Source: Rouxiella sp. S1S-2
GTDB taxonomy: Bacteria > Pseudomonadota > Gammaproteobacteria > Enterobacterales > Enterobacteriaceae
Length of the DNA stretch: 64,000 nucleotides
NCBI RefSeq assembly: GCF_009208105.1
Contig: NZ_WFKL01000001.1
Coordinates: 4,092,001-4,156,000, forward strand
Direction: 5' to 3'
The position numbers were made by a program, and so were the translations under genes. How positions within the stretch are numbered: the stretch's first letter is position 1; each line of letters opens with the position of its first letter. The notes below the pieces were generated by a model that saw nothing but the letters and a program-made list of their open reading frames with translations, had not been told where the DNA came from and did no database searches. Positions 1 through 7,981 of this stretch are shown one piece after another.

Positions 1-43
1 CATGGAGGACAAAAACAAGGCTGAGATTGCAGCCTACCAGTAA
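1..43 (+). CDS. possible 3' end of an unidentified plus-strand gene
   Basis: A reading frame is open from the left edge and ends at TAA (41-43). Only about 13 codons are visible (MEDKNKAEIAAYQ), too few to recognise a family. It could be the C-terminus of the neighbour of moaE or a chance frame. Positions 44-112 hold no other gene that I can see, only a short inverted repeat (GTAAAC/GTTTAC, 92-108). Confidence 0.25.
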   Translation, partial: MEDKNKAEIAAYQ

Positions 44-112
44 TCTAAGCCTATCATAAAAACCCACCGCTGCGCGTTACACCAGTGACCAGTAAACAAT
101 TGGTTTACAAAA

Positions 113-146
113 GCGCACGAACGCAGCCAACGCCGCGACAGTGCCT
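113..146. repeat. 34-bp duplicate of the repeat core
   Basis: These 34 bases, starting GCGCACGAACGCAGCC, recur without mismatch at 235-268. This copy lacks the left arm and central hairpin of the fuller element at 160-276, so it is a truncated neighbour of it. Confidence 0.85.
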
Positions 147-159
147 GGCCCCATTAGCT

Positions 160-276
160 CCTCAACGTCATAGGTGATGTAGCAAGGCGGCAAGAGAGTC
201 AGTCCCGATGAGCTGACACAAGTCAGTGATTCGGGCGCACGAACGCAGCCAACGCCGCGACAGTGCCTAGGACGAA
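160..276. repeat. long intergenic inverted-repeat element overlapping the moaE stop
   Basis: The left arm (160-183, CCTCAACGTCATAGG) is partly complementary to the right arm (255-276, CTAGGACGAAGAGG). Between them lie a CAAGGCGGCAAG block and a hairpin with GTCAG and TCGGG/CCCGA pairings (about 203-235), then the 34-bp core. The layout (AAGGCGGCAAG, central hairpin, GCAGCCAACGC) resembles a long intergenic repeat I remember from Yersinia, Serratia and Photorhabdus; I cannot give it a formal name. Its right arm runs through the moaE stop codon at 267-269. A deleted relative lies at 4812-4879. Confidence 0.7.
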
Positions 277-731
277 GAGGACCAGCGCTTGGCGGCAGCC
301 TGATCCGTCTCTCGGGACTCCACCCAGCGGTCGCCCTGCTCGGTGGCCTCGCGTTTCCAGAAAGGAGCGCGAGTTTTCAGGTAGTCCATGATGAATTCTG
401 TGGCGTCGAACGCCATGCCGCGATGGGCGCTGGTGACGCCAACGAACACGATTTCATCACCGGGAAACAGCGCGCCGATACGGTGATAAACACACACTCG
501 CTGCAGCGGCCAGCGTTGACGGGCTTCTTCAACAATGTCGGCCAGCGCCTTTTCGGTCATGCCGGGATAGTGCTCTAGCGTCAGGGCACTGACATTGTCG
601 CCAAGATTATGATTTCGCACCTTGCCGGTAAACGTCACTACCGCACCGTCGGCATCGGACTGCGCTAACCACTGGTACTCGTCACCGACGCTAAAAGGCG
701 CAGCATTGACCACGATACGCGTTGCTTGCAT
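267..731 (-). CDS. moaE: molybdopterin synthase catalytic subunit MoaE
   Basis: Large subunit of molybdopterin synthase. It moves sulfur from the MoaD C-terminal thiocarboxylate onto precursor Z (cPMP) to make the dithiolene of molybdopterin in the cytoplasm. The MoaE signature VVTFTGKVRNHN and the LEHYPGM block are present, and the protein matches E. coli MoaE almost throughout. Two ATGs abut the moaD stop; the second (731) has the better spacing from GGAGG and aligns with the E. coli start (734 is the alternative). The E. coli protein ends at KRW, whereas this one adds four serines. Those codons and the TAG stop lie in the adjacent intergenic repeat. Last gene of moaABCDE. Confidence 0.97.
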   Translation of the reverse strand: MQATRIVVNAAPFSVGDEYQWLAQSDADGAVVTFTGKVRNHNLGDNVSALTLEHYPGMTEKALADIVEEARQRWPLQRVCVYHRIGALFPGDEIVFVGVTSAHRGMAFDATEFIMDYLKTRAPFWKREATEQGDRWVESRETDQAAAKRWSSSS

Positions 732-734
732 CAT

Positions 735-980
735 TCAGCCTCCGGTTACCGGCGGAAAAAACGCCACTTCATCGCCGTCTTTAATGACGTGGGTCACGTC
801 AACCAACGTCTGATTCACCGCCACCAGCAGTTTGCCAGATTCAAGCGCCAGCGCCCAACGGTCACCACGCTGGCACAGCGCCTGGCGCAATGCATCTACG
901 CTGTCGAATTCTGCGGGCAACTGCAGGCTACCGGTACCTATCAGTTCACGAACCTGAGCAAAAAACAAAACCTCAATCAT
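735..980 (-). CDS. moaD: molybdopterin synthase sulfur-carrier subunit MoaD
   Basis: Small ubiquitin-fold subunit of molybdopterin synthase. The 81-residue protein ends in VTGG; the terminal Gly-Gly is adenylated by MoeB and converted to the thiocarboxylate that donates sulfur to cPMP in MoaE. The ATG overlaps the moaC stop by four bases (ATGA) and the stop abuts the moaE start, so the three genes are probably translationally coupled. Length and the FFPPVTGG end are normal for the family. Confidence 0.97.
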   Translation of the reverse strand: MIEVLFFAQVRELIGTGSLQLPAEFDSVDALRQALCQRGDRWALALESGKLLVAVNQTLVDVTHVIKDGDEVAFFPPVTGG

Positions 981-1456
981 GACTCCACCTTGAAGTCGCC
1001 GGACTTCCCACCGCTTTTCTCCAGCAGGCGGATCGGGCCTAGTACCATGTCTTTCTGCACCGCTTTACACATGTCATAAATGGTCAATGCCGCCACGGAA
1101 GCGGCCGTGAGTGCCTCCATTTCGACGCCAGTTTTACCACTGAGGCGGCAGAGGCTTTCGATTCGCACGCGACTGAACTCAGGCTGTGCCTCAAGCTTCA
1201 CTTCGACCTTGGTGAGCAACAGCGGATGACACAGTGGGATCAGATCCCAGGTCTTTTTGGCGGCCTGAATACCGGCAATACGCGCCGTGGCAAACACATC
1301 ACCTTTATGGTGGTCGCCTTTAACAATCATCGCCAGCGTGCTGGCAGCCATTGAAACATAGGCTTCAGCACGCGCTTCACGAACGGTTTCTGCTTTAGCG
1401 GAAACGTCCACCATGTGGGCCTCACCGGAGGCATTGATATGCGTCAGACTAGACAT
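977..1456 (-). CDS. moaC: cyclic pyranopterin monophosphate synthase MoaC
   Basis: Converts the MoaA product (3',8-cyclo-7,8-dihydro-GTP) to cyclic pyranopterin monophosphate, the second step of molybdenum cofactor synthesis. Family blocks are present: [14 protein letters not shown] near the N-terminus, LIPLCHPL mid-protein and [13 protein letters not shown] with MCKAVQKDM further on. At 159 residues it is two shorter than I recall for E. coli MoaC. The ATG at 1456 gives the family N-terminus. Overlaps moaD by four bases; moaB lies 9 bp upstream. Confidence 0.98.
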   Translation of the reverse strand: MSSLTHINASGEAHMVDVSAKAETVREARAEAYVSMAASTLAMIVKGDHHKGDVFATARIAGIQAAKKTWDLIPLCHPLLLTKVEVKLEAQPEFSRVRIESLCRLSGKTGVEMEALTAASVAALTIYDMCKAVQKDMVLGPIRLLEKSGGKSGDFKVES

Positions 1457-1465
1457 AGTTTTGTT

Positions 1466-1978
1466 TTACTTTCTTACGTGAGGAATAAAGTTGCAGGGGC
1501 GGTTTCGCGCATCAAGCTGTGAAGAAATGATCTGCTCCCAAGCCATTGTGCAGGCATTGGTCGACCCAGGTATGGCAAAAATAACGGTTTGATTCGCCAT
1601 GCCGGCCAGCGCGCGTGACTGAATAGTCGCCGTGCCGATGTCCTCATAGGAGAGCATGCGGAACAGTTCTCCAAAGCCTTCTATTTCGCGGTCAAACAAC
1701 GGTTTTAATGCTTCAGGCGTGTTGTCACCGGCAGTAAATCCAGTGCCGCCGTTGATAATCACTGCACCAATTCGCTCGTCGGCTATCCACTGCGACACGA
1801 CGGCGCGGATCTTATAGAGGTTATCTTTTATGATTTCTCGCGCAACGACGTGGTGACCCGCTTCCGTTGCGGCCTCATTAAGGTGGTCACCGGAGCTGTC
1901 GTCAGCCTCGGTGCGACTGTCGGAAACGGTAAGTATAGCTATCGAAAGCGCCTGAAAATCGCCACTGGCTTTGCTCAT
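1466..1978 (-). CDS. moaB: molybdenum cofactor biosynthesis protein MoaB
   Basis: MoaB/MogA-fold protein that binds molybdopterin. Its exact role in enterics is unclear because MogA does the adenylylation. Visible blocks are ILTVSDSR near the N-terminus, the INGGTGF molybdopterin-binding loop followed by TPEALKPLFDREIEGFGELFR, and PGSTNAC. The ATG at 1978 follows AAAGGGA and gives 170 residues starting MSKASGDF, matching the family; an upstream in-frame start (2008) would add ten untypical residues and overlap moaA. Confidence 0.97.
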   Translation of the reverse strand: MSKASGDFQALSIAILTVSDSRTEADDSSGDHLNEAATEAGHHVVAREIIKDNLYKIRAVVSQWIADERIGAVIINGGTGFTAGDNTPEALKPLFDREIEGFGELFRMLSYEDIGTATIQSRALAGMANQTVIFAIPGSTNACTMAWEQIISSQLDARNRPCNFIPHVRK

Positions 1979-1997
1979 AATGTTTTCCCTTTGGCGA

Positions 1998-2984
1998 TTA
2001 GCCGCCAATAAATGAGAGATTCTGCGTGATGCCGGTATTGCCCTGATGCAGGAAATGGGTCTGTTTTTTGGTGCTCAATCCGCCCTGAATGCGTTCCATG
2101 AGCGCGTCCTGCTGCAGGTCATCGGCCAGCAGATCACGTAAAGGAATACCCTGCTCACCAAACAGGCACAGATGCAGATTACCGACAGCCGATACGCGCA
2201 GCCGGTTACAGGTGGCGCAAAAATCTTTCTCGTAAGGCATGATCAAACCGATTTCGCCTACGTAGTCAGGATGACTGAATACCTGAGCCGGGCCGTCACT
2301 GCGGCTGCGGCCCTGCAGCGTCCAGCCTTGCTGTACCAGCTGATTGCGAATTACCTGTCCAGAAACGTGATGTTTGCGGAATAAATCACCGCCGTCACCC
2401 GTTTCCATGAGTTCGATAAAGCGTAGCTGAATTGGCCGATCTTTGATCCAGTTTAGAAAGGTGTGCAGGCTGGTGTGGTTGACATCGCGCATCAGTACGG
2501 CGTTGACTTTCACTTTTTCGAAACCCGCTTCGAAAGCAGCGTCAATTCCGTTCATCACTTCACGAAATTTGTCCTGACCGGTGATGGCGTGGAACTGACG
2601 GGCATCAAGACTGTCAACACTCACATTGATGGCGGTAAGTCCGGCGTCACGCCAGGTATTGACGTCACGCGCTAAACGATAACCATTGGTGGTGACCGCC
2701 AGATGGCGAACCTGAGGATTTTCACGCACGGCAGCGATTATCTCGCTGAAATCGCGGCGCAGTGAGGGTTCACCACCGGTCAGACGTACTTTTTCAGTGC
2801 CAAGATTGGCAAACGCGCGGCTCACCCGACGGATTTCGTCGAGTGAAAGAAAACTTTTGTTGTTGTGACCCTGAGGTTTATAGCCGTCTGGCAGGCAATA
2901 CGTGCAACGGAAATTGCACACGTCAGTGATCGACAGGCGCAAGTAATAGAACTTGCGCGCAAATGCGTCAGTTAGTTGTGGCAC
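1998..2984 (-). CDS. moaA: GTP 3',8-cyclase MoaA
   Basis: Radical SAM enzyme that rearranges GTP to 3',8-cyclo-7,8-dihydro-GTP, the first committed step of molybdenum cofactor synthesis. The N-terminal CxxxCxxC (CNFRCTYC) binds the SAM [4Fe-4S] cluster; a second cluster motif, [10 protein letters not shown] with a later Cys, lies C-terminally, and the protein ends in the conserved Gly-Gly. I chose the GTG at 2984 because it follows GGAAAGGTG at good spacing and gives 328 residues starting VPQLTDAF, as in E. coli. An earlier GTG (3035) lies inside the probable riboswitch. Confidence 0.97.
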   Translation of the reverse strand: MPQLTDAFARKFYYLRLSITDVCNFRCTYCLPDGYKPQGHNNKSFLSLDEIRRVSRAFANLGTEKVRLTGGEPSLRRDFSEIIAAVRENPQVRHLAVTTNGYRLARDVNTWRDAGLTAINVSVDSLDARQFHAITGQDKFREVMNGIDAAFEAGFEKVKVNAVLMRDVNHTSLHTFLNWIKDRPIQLRFIELMETGDGGDLFRKHHVSGQVIRNQLVQQGWTLQGRSRSDGPAQVFSHPDYVGEIGLIMPYEKDFCATCNRLRVSAVGNLHLCLFGEQGIPLRDLLADDLQQDALMERIQGGLSTKKQTHFLHQGNTGITQNLSFIGG

Positions 2985-3013
2985 CTTGTTAACACCTTTC
3001 CAAATACGGGAGA

Positions 3014-3130
3014 TGCGGGCATTTCTACCCTGCACCCTGGTGACGGAGCGTCACGGCCAAGGCACCTTATTGATTGATTTGCGACGCAAACGACGCAGTG
3101 GACAAACAACTTAGGCACCAAGGCTAGGAG
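3014..3130 (-). ncRNA. probable molybdenum-cofactor (Moco) riboswitch upstream of moaA
   Basis: Read on the minus strand, the leader begins CTCCTAGCCTTGGTGCC (3130 downward), carries a side hairpin TTTGCG/CGCAAA, then GGTGCCTTGGCC, a perfect GTGACG-CTC-CGTCAC hairpin, CCAGGGTGCAGGG and AAATGCCC. This order of elements is what I remember of the Moco RNA motif found 5' of moaA operons in gamma-proteobacteria. It ends about 30 bases before the moaA start, placed to affect ribosome access. Assigned by motif memory, not a covariance search. Confidence 0.75.
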
Positions 3131-3217
3131 TTCAATTCTTCAGACTGACAGCGTCTTAAAGAACGCGGTTGAGCCATATTGTAACGCCGTAAAAAGCCAT
3201 ACGCCAAGCGGGTTATT

Positions 3218-3241
3218 CGCTATGTAATTGGTTATACAGCG
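3218..3241 (-). promoter_or_regulatory. candidate ModE operator upstream of moaA
   Basis: Imperfect 24-bp palindrome: left half CGCTATGT, eight central bases, right half ATACAGCG. It has the same length and layout as the E. coli modA operator as I recall it (CGTTATAT, 8 bp, ACATAACG). It lies about 90 bp upstream of the riboswitch, an activator position, which agrees with ModE-molybdate activating moaA in E. coli. The rest of 3131-3443 is A+T-rich and must hold the divergent moaA and ybhK promoters; I saw no clear FNR palindrome there. Confidence 0.6.
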
Positions 3242-3443
3242 ATTTTATTACCTGGCTGAAATAAAAACACCTATTAAATCAAGTGCATTTTGCAACCGCT
3301 CTGATAAGTACGAAAGATAACAAGTTAATAGAAAAATTAGGTAAAATTGTTTCAGAAAATTTTATGCTATCGATACCGCTCAAACTCACCGCCGTTTAAG
3401 CGTAGAGACGCACAGGAGTGTTAATGCCGGACGAAGGGGAATT

Positions 3444-4358
3444 ATGCGTAACAGGGCGTTGAGTGACTTGGATAGAGTTGTAGCACTGGGCGGCGGTCAC
3501 GGACTGGGGCGCGTAATGTCGTCACTTTCTTCGCTGGGCTCACGCCTGACCGGCATTGTTACCACGACCGATAACGGCGGTTCAACGGGGCGAATTCGCC
3601 GATCGGTAGGTGGCATTGCCTGGGGAGATATGCGCAACTGTCTTAATCAGCTGATCACTGAGCCCAGTGTGGCCTCGGCGATGTTTGAATATCGCTTTAG
3701 CGGCAGCGGCGAGCTTGACGGGCACAATCTGGGCAATCTTATTCTGCGCGCACTAGACAGCCTCAGCGTACGTCCGCTTGAGGCAATGAACCTGGTGCGC
3801 AGCTTGTTAAAGGTTGATGCCGAGCTGATCCCGATGTCGGAGGATCCTGTCGATCTGGCAGCTATCGATCACCACGGCAATCTGATTCATGGCGAAGTCA
3901 ATGTCGATCAGATGCTTAAGGTGCCGCAGCAGTTGATGCTTGAACCTGAGGTCGACACCACGCGGGAAGCCTTAGAGGCTATCGCCGAAGCGGATTTAAT
4001 TATTATTGGTCCTGGCAGCTTTTTCACCAGCCTGATGCCACTGCTGCTGCTCAAAGACTTGGCGACTGAGCTGCGCCGCAGCCGTGCGCATATTGTGTAC
4101 ATCAGCAATCTTGGCAAAGAGCTTAGCGTGGCGGCCGCGTCGTTGAGCCTGCAAGACAAACTCAACATGATTGAAAAGCAGATTGGCCGTTCTGCTATCA
4201 GCGCGGCCATCGTAGGGCCTGGTGTTTATTTGGGTGAAGCGGCCAGCCGCTTAATTATTCAGGGTCCACTTGAGGCGCAGGACGTTCCCTATCGCCACGA
4301 CAGAGAACTGCTAAGGCTGGCGCTGGAAGAGGCATTACAACGCATAGGTCAAGCTTGA
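3444..4358 (+). CDS. ybhK: gluconeogenesis factor-type protein YbhK (YvcK/CofD-like family)
   Basis: 304-residue protein of the YvcK/CofD-like family, matching E. coli YbhK nearly end to end. The N-terminal glycine-rich nucleotide-binding segment [13 protein letters not shown] is followed by [14 protein letters not shown] and [11 protein letters not shown], then the [13 protein letters not shown] block. B. subtilis YvcK binds UDP-GlcNAc and is needed on gluconeogenic carbon sources; the enteric role is less clear. The ATG follows AAGGGG. A 12-codon upstream frame with its own ribosome binding site (3424-3462) overlaps this start. The 3' end is one base from the convergent VF530 gene. Confidence 0.93.
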   Translation: MRNRALSDLDRVVALGGGHGLGRVMSSLSSLGSRLTGIVTTTDNGGSTGRIRRSVGGIAWGDMRNCLNQLITEPSVASAMFEYRFSGSGELDGHNLGNLILRALDSLSVRPLEAMNLVRSLLKVDAELIPMSEDPVDLAAIDHHGNLIHGEVNVDQMLKVPQQLMLEPEVDTTREALEAIAEADLIIIGPGSFFTSLMPLLLLKDLATELRRSRAHIVYISNLGKELSVAAASLSLQDKLNMIEKQIGRSAISAAIVGPGVYLGEAASRLIIQGPLEAQDVPYRHDRELLRLALEEALQRIGQA

Positions 4359-4359
4359 A

Positions 4360-4755
4360 TCAGCCCTTTTCAGCGTCGTTTTTCTTCAGCATGGGATGAT
4401 TATTCCACGGGCTGTCAGCGGCCGGCTTGGCGGTGCTGACCTTCTTGCCCGCCACACCTTTGGCTGGCGAAGAAGCATTGTCCGCTGAAGGTCCGGTGCG
4501 CCGTTTGCCTTTGCGGCTCATATCTGGCTTCAACAACCCCTCGACAAAATCAAGATACAGCGTCTCGACCTCGGTGCGCGCCCACGGCGTGCGCCTTAAA
4601 AACTTGAGGCTGGACTTGATGCTCGGATCACTCTTGAAGCAGTTGATGTTCACTTGCCCCGCCAACGTTAGCCAGCCAAAATTTTCCACCAAAACGGTGA
4701 GCAGTTTTTCCAGCGTAACGCCGTGGAGGGGATCTTTTGGTTTAATGTCGGTCAT
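4360..4755 (-). CDS. VF530-family (DUF2132) putative DNA-binding protein
   Basis: 131 residues. The N-terminal ~75 residues carry the VF530 domain: [20 protein letters not shown], then [18 protein letters not shown] and [15 protein letters not shown]530 proteins are small helical proteins proposed to bind DNA; function is unknown. The C-terminal tail (about 75-131) is Lys/Ser/Pro-rich and probably disordered. Convergent with ybhK, same strand as uvrB but 123 bp downstream of it, with a repeat copy between. Confidence 0.85.
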   Translation of the reverse strand: MTDIKPKDPLHGVTLEKLLTVLVENFGWLTLAGQVNINCFKSDPSIKSSLKFLRRTPWARTEVETLYLDFVEGLLKPDMSRKGKRRTGPSADNASSPAKGVAGKKVSTAKPAADSPWNNHPMLKKNDAEKG

Positions 4756-4811
4756 TAGCAGCGGCCACAGATAAAGTCAGGGCGCGAAGTTTATCACTTC
4801 TGGCAGCAATG

Positions 4812-4879
4812 CAATACCCTATAGATTTCGCGCTGAATGAGGGCAGCCAACGCCCCCACAGCGTGAAAGTGAGGGTATT
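4812..4879. repeat. internally deleted copy of the intergenic inverted repeat, abutting uvrB
   Basis: The left end (4812-4834, AATACCCTATAGATTTCGCG) is largely complementary to the right end (4859-4879, CAGCGTGAAA...GAGGGTATT). Only the GGCAGCCAACGCC block lies between, so the central hairpin and GGCGGCAAG part seen at 160-276 are missing. The right end overlaps the first bases of the uvrB TAA stop. Confidence 0.6.
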
Positions 4880-6885
4880 TAAGACAATGCGATAAATTGG
4901 TCTCTGAGAGCGTGTAACTCATCGCGAGTATTGGCCGCATCTTCAAACTCGAGATTCTGCGCGTGCTGATACATTTTGGCCTCCAGCTCGCGAATACGCT
5001 GCTCCAGCGCTTTTGGCGTAAGCGTTTTGAAGGTTGCGGCCGCCTGTGCTTCGCGCATCTCTTTGTTCTTTTTAAATTTCGGCTGACCCAGTTGCAGTAT
5101 ATCGCCGATTTTCTTGTTCAGGCCCTGCGGTGTGATGCCTCTTTCCAGATTATATGCTTCCTGCTTGGCGCGACGGCGCTCAGTTTCTTCAATCGCCCTC
5201 GCCATCGATTTGGTAATTTTGTCGCCGTACAGAATGGCTTTGCCGTTGAGATTTCGCGCCGCACGACCAATGGTCTGAATAAGTGAACGCTCCGAACGCA
5301 GGAATCCCTCTTTATCGGCGTCCAGAATCGCCACCAGCGATACCTCAGGCATGTCGAGACCTTCTCGCAGCAGGTTGATCCCCACCAGCACGTCAAACTC
5401 GCCCAGACGCAGGTCACGGATGATTTCAACGCGCTCCACGGTGTCGATATCGGAGTGCAGATAGCGCACCTTTTCGCCGTGTTCGGTGAGGTATTCTGTG
5501 AGGTCTTCTGCCATACGCTTGGTCAGCGTAGTCACCAGCACACGTTCATTGACCGCAACACGTTTGCGGATCTCTGAAAGAAGGTCATCAACCTGTGTTC
5601 CCACCGGACGCACTTCAATCAGCGGATCGAGCAGGCCGGTCGGACGTACAACTTGTTCAACAATATCGCCGCCGGACTTTTCAAGCTCGTAATTGCCGGG
5701 CGTCGCGGAAACGTAAATGCTCTGCGGCGCGGAAGCTTCAAATTCTTCAAAGCGCATTGGGCGGTTGTCCAGCGCGGACGGCAGTCTAAAACCGTACTCC
5801 ACCAGCGTTTCTTTACGCGAGCGGTCACCTTTGTACATGCCACCAATTTGCGGGATGGTGACGTGTGATTCATCGACGATCAGCAGGCCGTCGGCCGGTA
5901 AATAGTCAAACAGGGTCGGCGGTGGCATGCCTTCGCCACGCCCGGAAAGATAGCGTGAATAGTTTTCGATCCCCGAGCAATAGCCCAGCTCATTCATCAT
6001 TTCCAGATCAAACTGGGTACGCTGACTGATACGCTGCTCTTCCAGCAGTTTATTATTGGCCAGCAGGTTTTTGCGACGATCGGCCAGTTCAACTTTGATC
6101 TCTTCCATCGCCTGCACAATACGCTCACGCGGGGTGACGTAGTGCGTTTTCGGGTAAATGGTAAAGCGCGGCACTTCAGTAGAAATTTGGCCGGTTAAAG
6201 GGTCAAACAGCGAGAGCCGTTCCACCTCTTGGTCAAACAGCTCAATGCGCAACGCCAAGTCATCAGACTCGGCAGGGAAGACATCGATCACTTCACCACG
6301 CACGCGGAAAGTACTGCGCTGAAACGCCTGATCGTTACGGGCATACTGCAGTTCAGCCAGTCGGCGAAGAATGGCGCGCTGGTCAATGATCATGCCCTTG
6401 GTCAGGTGCAGCATCATTTTAAGATACAGATCAGGATCACCCAGACCGTAGATAGCAGACACTGACGCGACCACGATAACGTCTTTACGTTCAAGCAATG
6501 CCTTGGTGGCGGAAAGACGCATTTGCTCGATATGTTCGTTTACCGAGGCATCTTTTTCGATAAAGGTGTCGGAGCTCGGCACATAGGCTTCGGGCTGATA
6601 GTAGTCGTAATAAGAGACAAAATATTCAACTGCATTCTCGGGAAAGAACTCTTTCATTTCGCCGTAGAGCTGCGCGGCCAGCGTTTTATTAGGCGCCAGC
6701 ACCATGGTTGGGCGATTTAAATCGGCAATCACGTTGGCAACGGTAAAGGTTTTGCCCGAACCGGTTACGCCAAGCAATGTCTGATGCGCCAGACCGTTTT
6801 CCAACCCTTCTTCCAGGCGACGAATAGCCTCAGGCTGATCGCCCGAAGGTTTGAAATCGGAATGTAATTTGAAAACTTTGCTCAT
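4879..6885 (-). CDS. uvrB: excinuclease ABC subunit B
   Basis: Damage-verification helicase-like subunit of UvrABC nucleotide excision repair. It is loaded by UvrA, clamps the damaged strand with its beta-hairpin, then recruits UvrC. Walker [11 protein letters not shown] is near residue 40, the tyrosine-rich hairpin region [16 protein letters not shown] near 95-110, the DEXH-like motif VDESH mid-protein, helicase motif [11 protein letters not shown], and the UVR domain ([21 protein letters not shown]) at the C-terminus. 668 residues, close to the 673 of E. coli. A LexA box lies about 100 bp upstream. Confidence 0.99.
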   Translation of the reverse strand: MSKVFKLHSDFKPSGDQPEAIRRLEEGLENGLAHQTLLGVTGSGKTFTVANVIADLNRPTMVLAPNKTLAAQLYGEMKEFFPENAVEYFVSYYDYYQPEAYVPSSDTFIEKDASVNEHIEQMRLSATKALLERKDVIVVASVSAIYGLGDPDLYLKMMLHLTKGMIIDQRAILRRLAELQYARNDQAFQRSTFRVRGEVIDVFPAESDDLALRIELFDQEVERLSLFDPLTGQISTEVPRFTIYPKTHYVTPRERIVQAMEEIKVELADRRKNLLANNKLLEEQRISQRTQFDLEMMNELGYCSGIENYSRYLSGRGEGMPPPTLFDYLPADGLLIVDESHVTIPQIGGMYKGDRSRKETLVEYGFRLPSALDNRPMRFEEFEASAPQSIYVSATPGNYELEKSGGDIVEQVVRPTGLLDPLIEVRPVGTQVDDLLSEIRKRVAVNERVLVTTLTKRMAEDLTEYLTEHGEKVRYLHSDIDTVERVEIIRDLRLGEFDVLVGINLLREGLDMPEVSLVAILDADKEGFLRSERSLIQTIGRAARNLNGKAILYGDKITKSMARAIEETERRRAKQEAYNLERGITPQGLNKKIGDILQLGQPKFKKNKEMREAQAAATFKTLTPKALEQRIRELEAKMYQHAQNLEFEDAANTRDELHALRDQFIALS

Positions 6886-6985
6886 TGCGGGCTACCTGAG
6901 ATGAGAACGTGCGAGACCGGTGAGGAGGATCAGTATGGAAGACTCTTCCGTCTTGTCAAACTCAACGATACTTTGCTATATATAA

Positions 6986-7005
6986 TACTGGATATAAACA
7001 CAGCT
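6986..7005 (-). promoter_or_regulatory. LexA (SOS) box of uvrB
   Basis: The plus strand reads TACTGGATATAAACACAGCT: CTGG, eight bases, ACAG, one mismatch from CTGT-N8-ACAG. The reverse complement of the E. coli uvrB box, as I recall it, has the same CTGG...ACAG ends. It lies 100-120 bp upstream of the start codon. Confidence 0.8.
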
Positions 7006-7087
7006 TCAAGCGGTGATTTTATCGCCGGGGTGCACACTGCCCTTTTTAGGGCAATTGCGGGCAGGGATTTTCCCCACCAAATGACAT

Positions 7088-7318
7088 TTATCCCCAGATT
7101 CTGTCACGAATTAACTTTTTCAAGTTGGCCTGCTGAATATTTACACAATATTGACAACCCGTCCGAGGCCCTATTGATTTTAATTAAGTTATTGATAATT
7201 AATCATTCTATCAAAAAGTAGAGAATGCGGACAAACTAAGCTCAACCCGCGCCCTGACTCGCACGCAGCAACTTTTAGGTCGCTCATGCACAAGGTTATC
7301 CACAGGAATGGTGGATAA
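7088..7318. promoter_or_regulatory. cluster of DnaA-box-like 9-mers upstream of uvrB
   Basis: A perfect consensus DnaA box TTATCCACA lies at 7296-7304. An inverted near-match (reverse complement TTATCCACC) sits at 7310-7318, five bases away, and TTATCCCCA at 7088-7096. I recall DnaA binding being reported in the E. coli uvrB upstream region, so this may be a conserved feature. The sites are read directly; binding is inference. Confidence 0.5.
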
Positions 7319-7939
7319 GTCTCAGCACGCCGCTTGGGCTGTGCGTTGACAAAAATGTACATTTTCCTCAATGCACTTCGTTTGACGTTTTTTTAGTTAT
7401 TTTTTTACACTTTTATTTCTTTATTTATTCGGATTTAACCTAGAAAACGCCGATCTTTTAGATTGCAAAATTGATATGTGCATTCGAGCGGGACTTTTCT
7501 GCTCCTGACCCTTTCAGACTTGCACCAAAATTTCCGTTCTCGGCACTGGCAAAGTGCACCTTAATATTGCCCCCTCTGCGTAAACATTAAATTAAGTTAT
7601 GCATTAAGGCATTTCAGCCCTGCCGCGGCCTCGCGCAGCCTCAATCCCTACTCTTTAAGAGTTATCTTTTTAAACTTGGCCCAAGAGTTGCAACATTAGT
7701 TAAACAGATTACCTTTACAGATTATCTGCGAGTGACACGAAACAAACTAATTCTCTCTTTTTTTAGCAACAGTGAATGCTTTTAAGGCAAACAAACGTCA
7801 GTTTTAGCCGTTTACCACTGCGGGATAGCCGTTTATCACTTGTTAATGCTGTTTAAATGCGAGACTTAAACGGAATTTAATCCTGTATTAGCAGACTAAC
7901 GGCATCATAAAAATGTCAGAAATATGACAGGGGTCGTCA
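7319..7939. other. gene-free A+T-rich intergenic stretch
   Basis: About 620 bp with no frame showing coding character and no RNA gene I recognise. It contains T-rich tracts (around 7389-7430) and, near its right end, spaced direct repeats upstream of the orphan ATPase gene (7806-7860). Promoters for that gene should lie here. Confidence 0.6.
7806..7860 (+). repeat. helically phased direct repeats AGCCGTTTAYCACT
   Basis: AGCCGTTTACCACT (7806-7819) recurs as AGCCGTTTATCACT (7827-7840), 21 bp further on. A weaker third copy (GC.GTTTA core, 7847-7860) follows 20 bp later. Repeats two helical turns apart just upstream of a gene suggest binding by a dimeric or repeated regulator. Confidence 0.5.
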
Positions 7940-7981
7940 ATGATGTTTTCAACGGAAAGCCGGATAAGTGAGGAACAACTG

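Noticed and set aside
92..110. GTTTAC inverted repeat with a perfect GGTTTACAA
   Set aside because: It contains a BirA half site, but the spacing is about 5 bp instead of 16 and no biotin gene is near; treated as chance.
6901..7221. 106-codon plus-strand frame upstream of uvrB
   Set aside because: It overlaps the uvrB leader and LexA box, lacks a ribosome binding site and has no recognisable domain.
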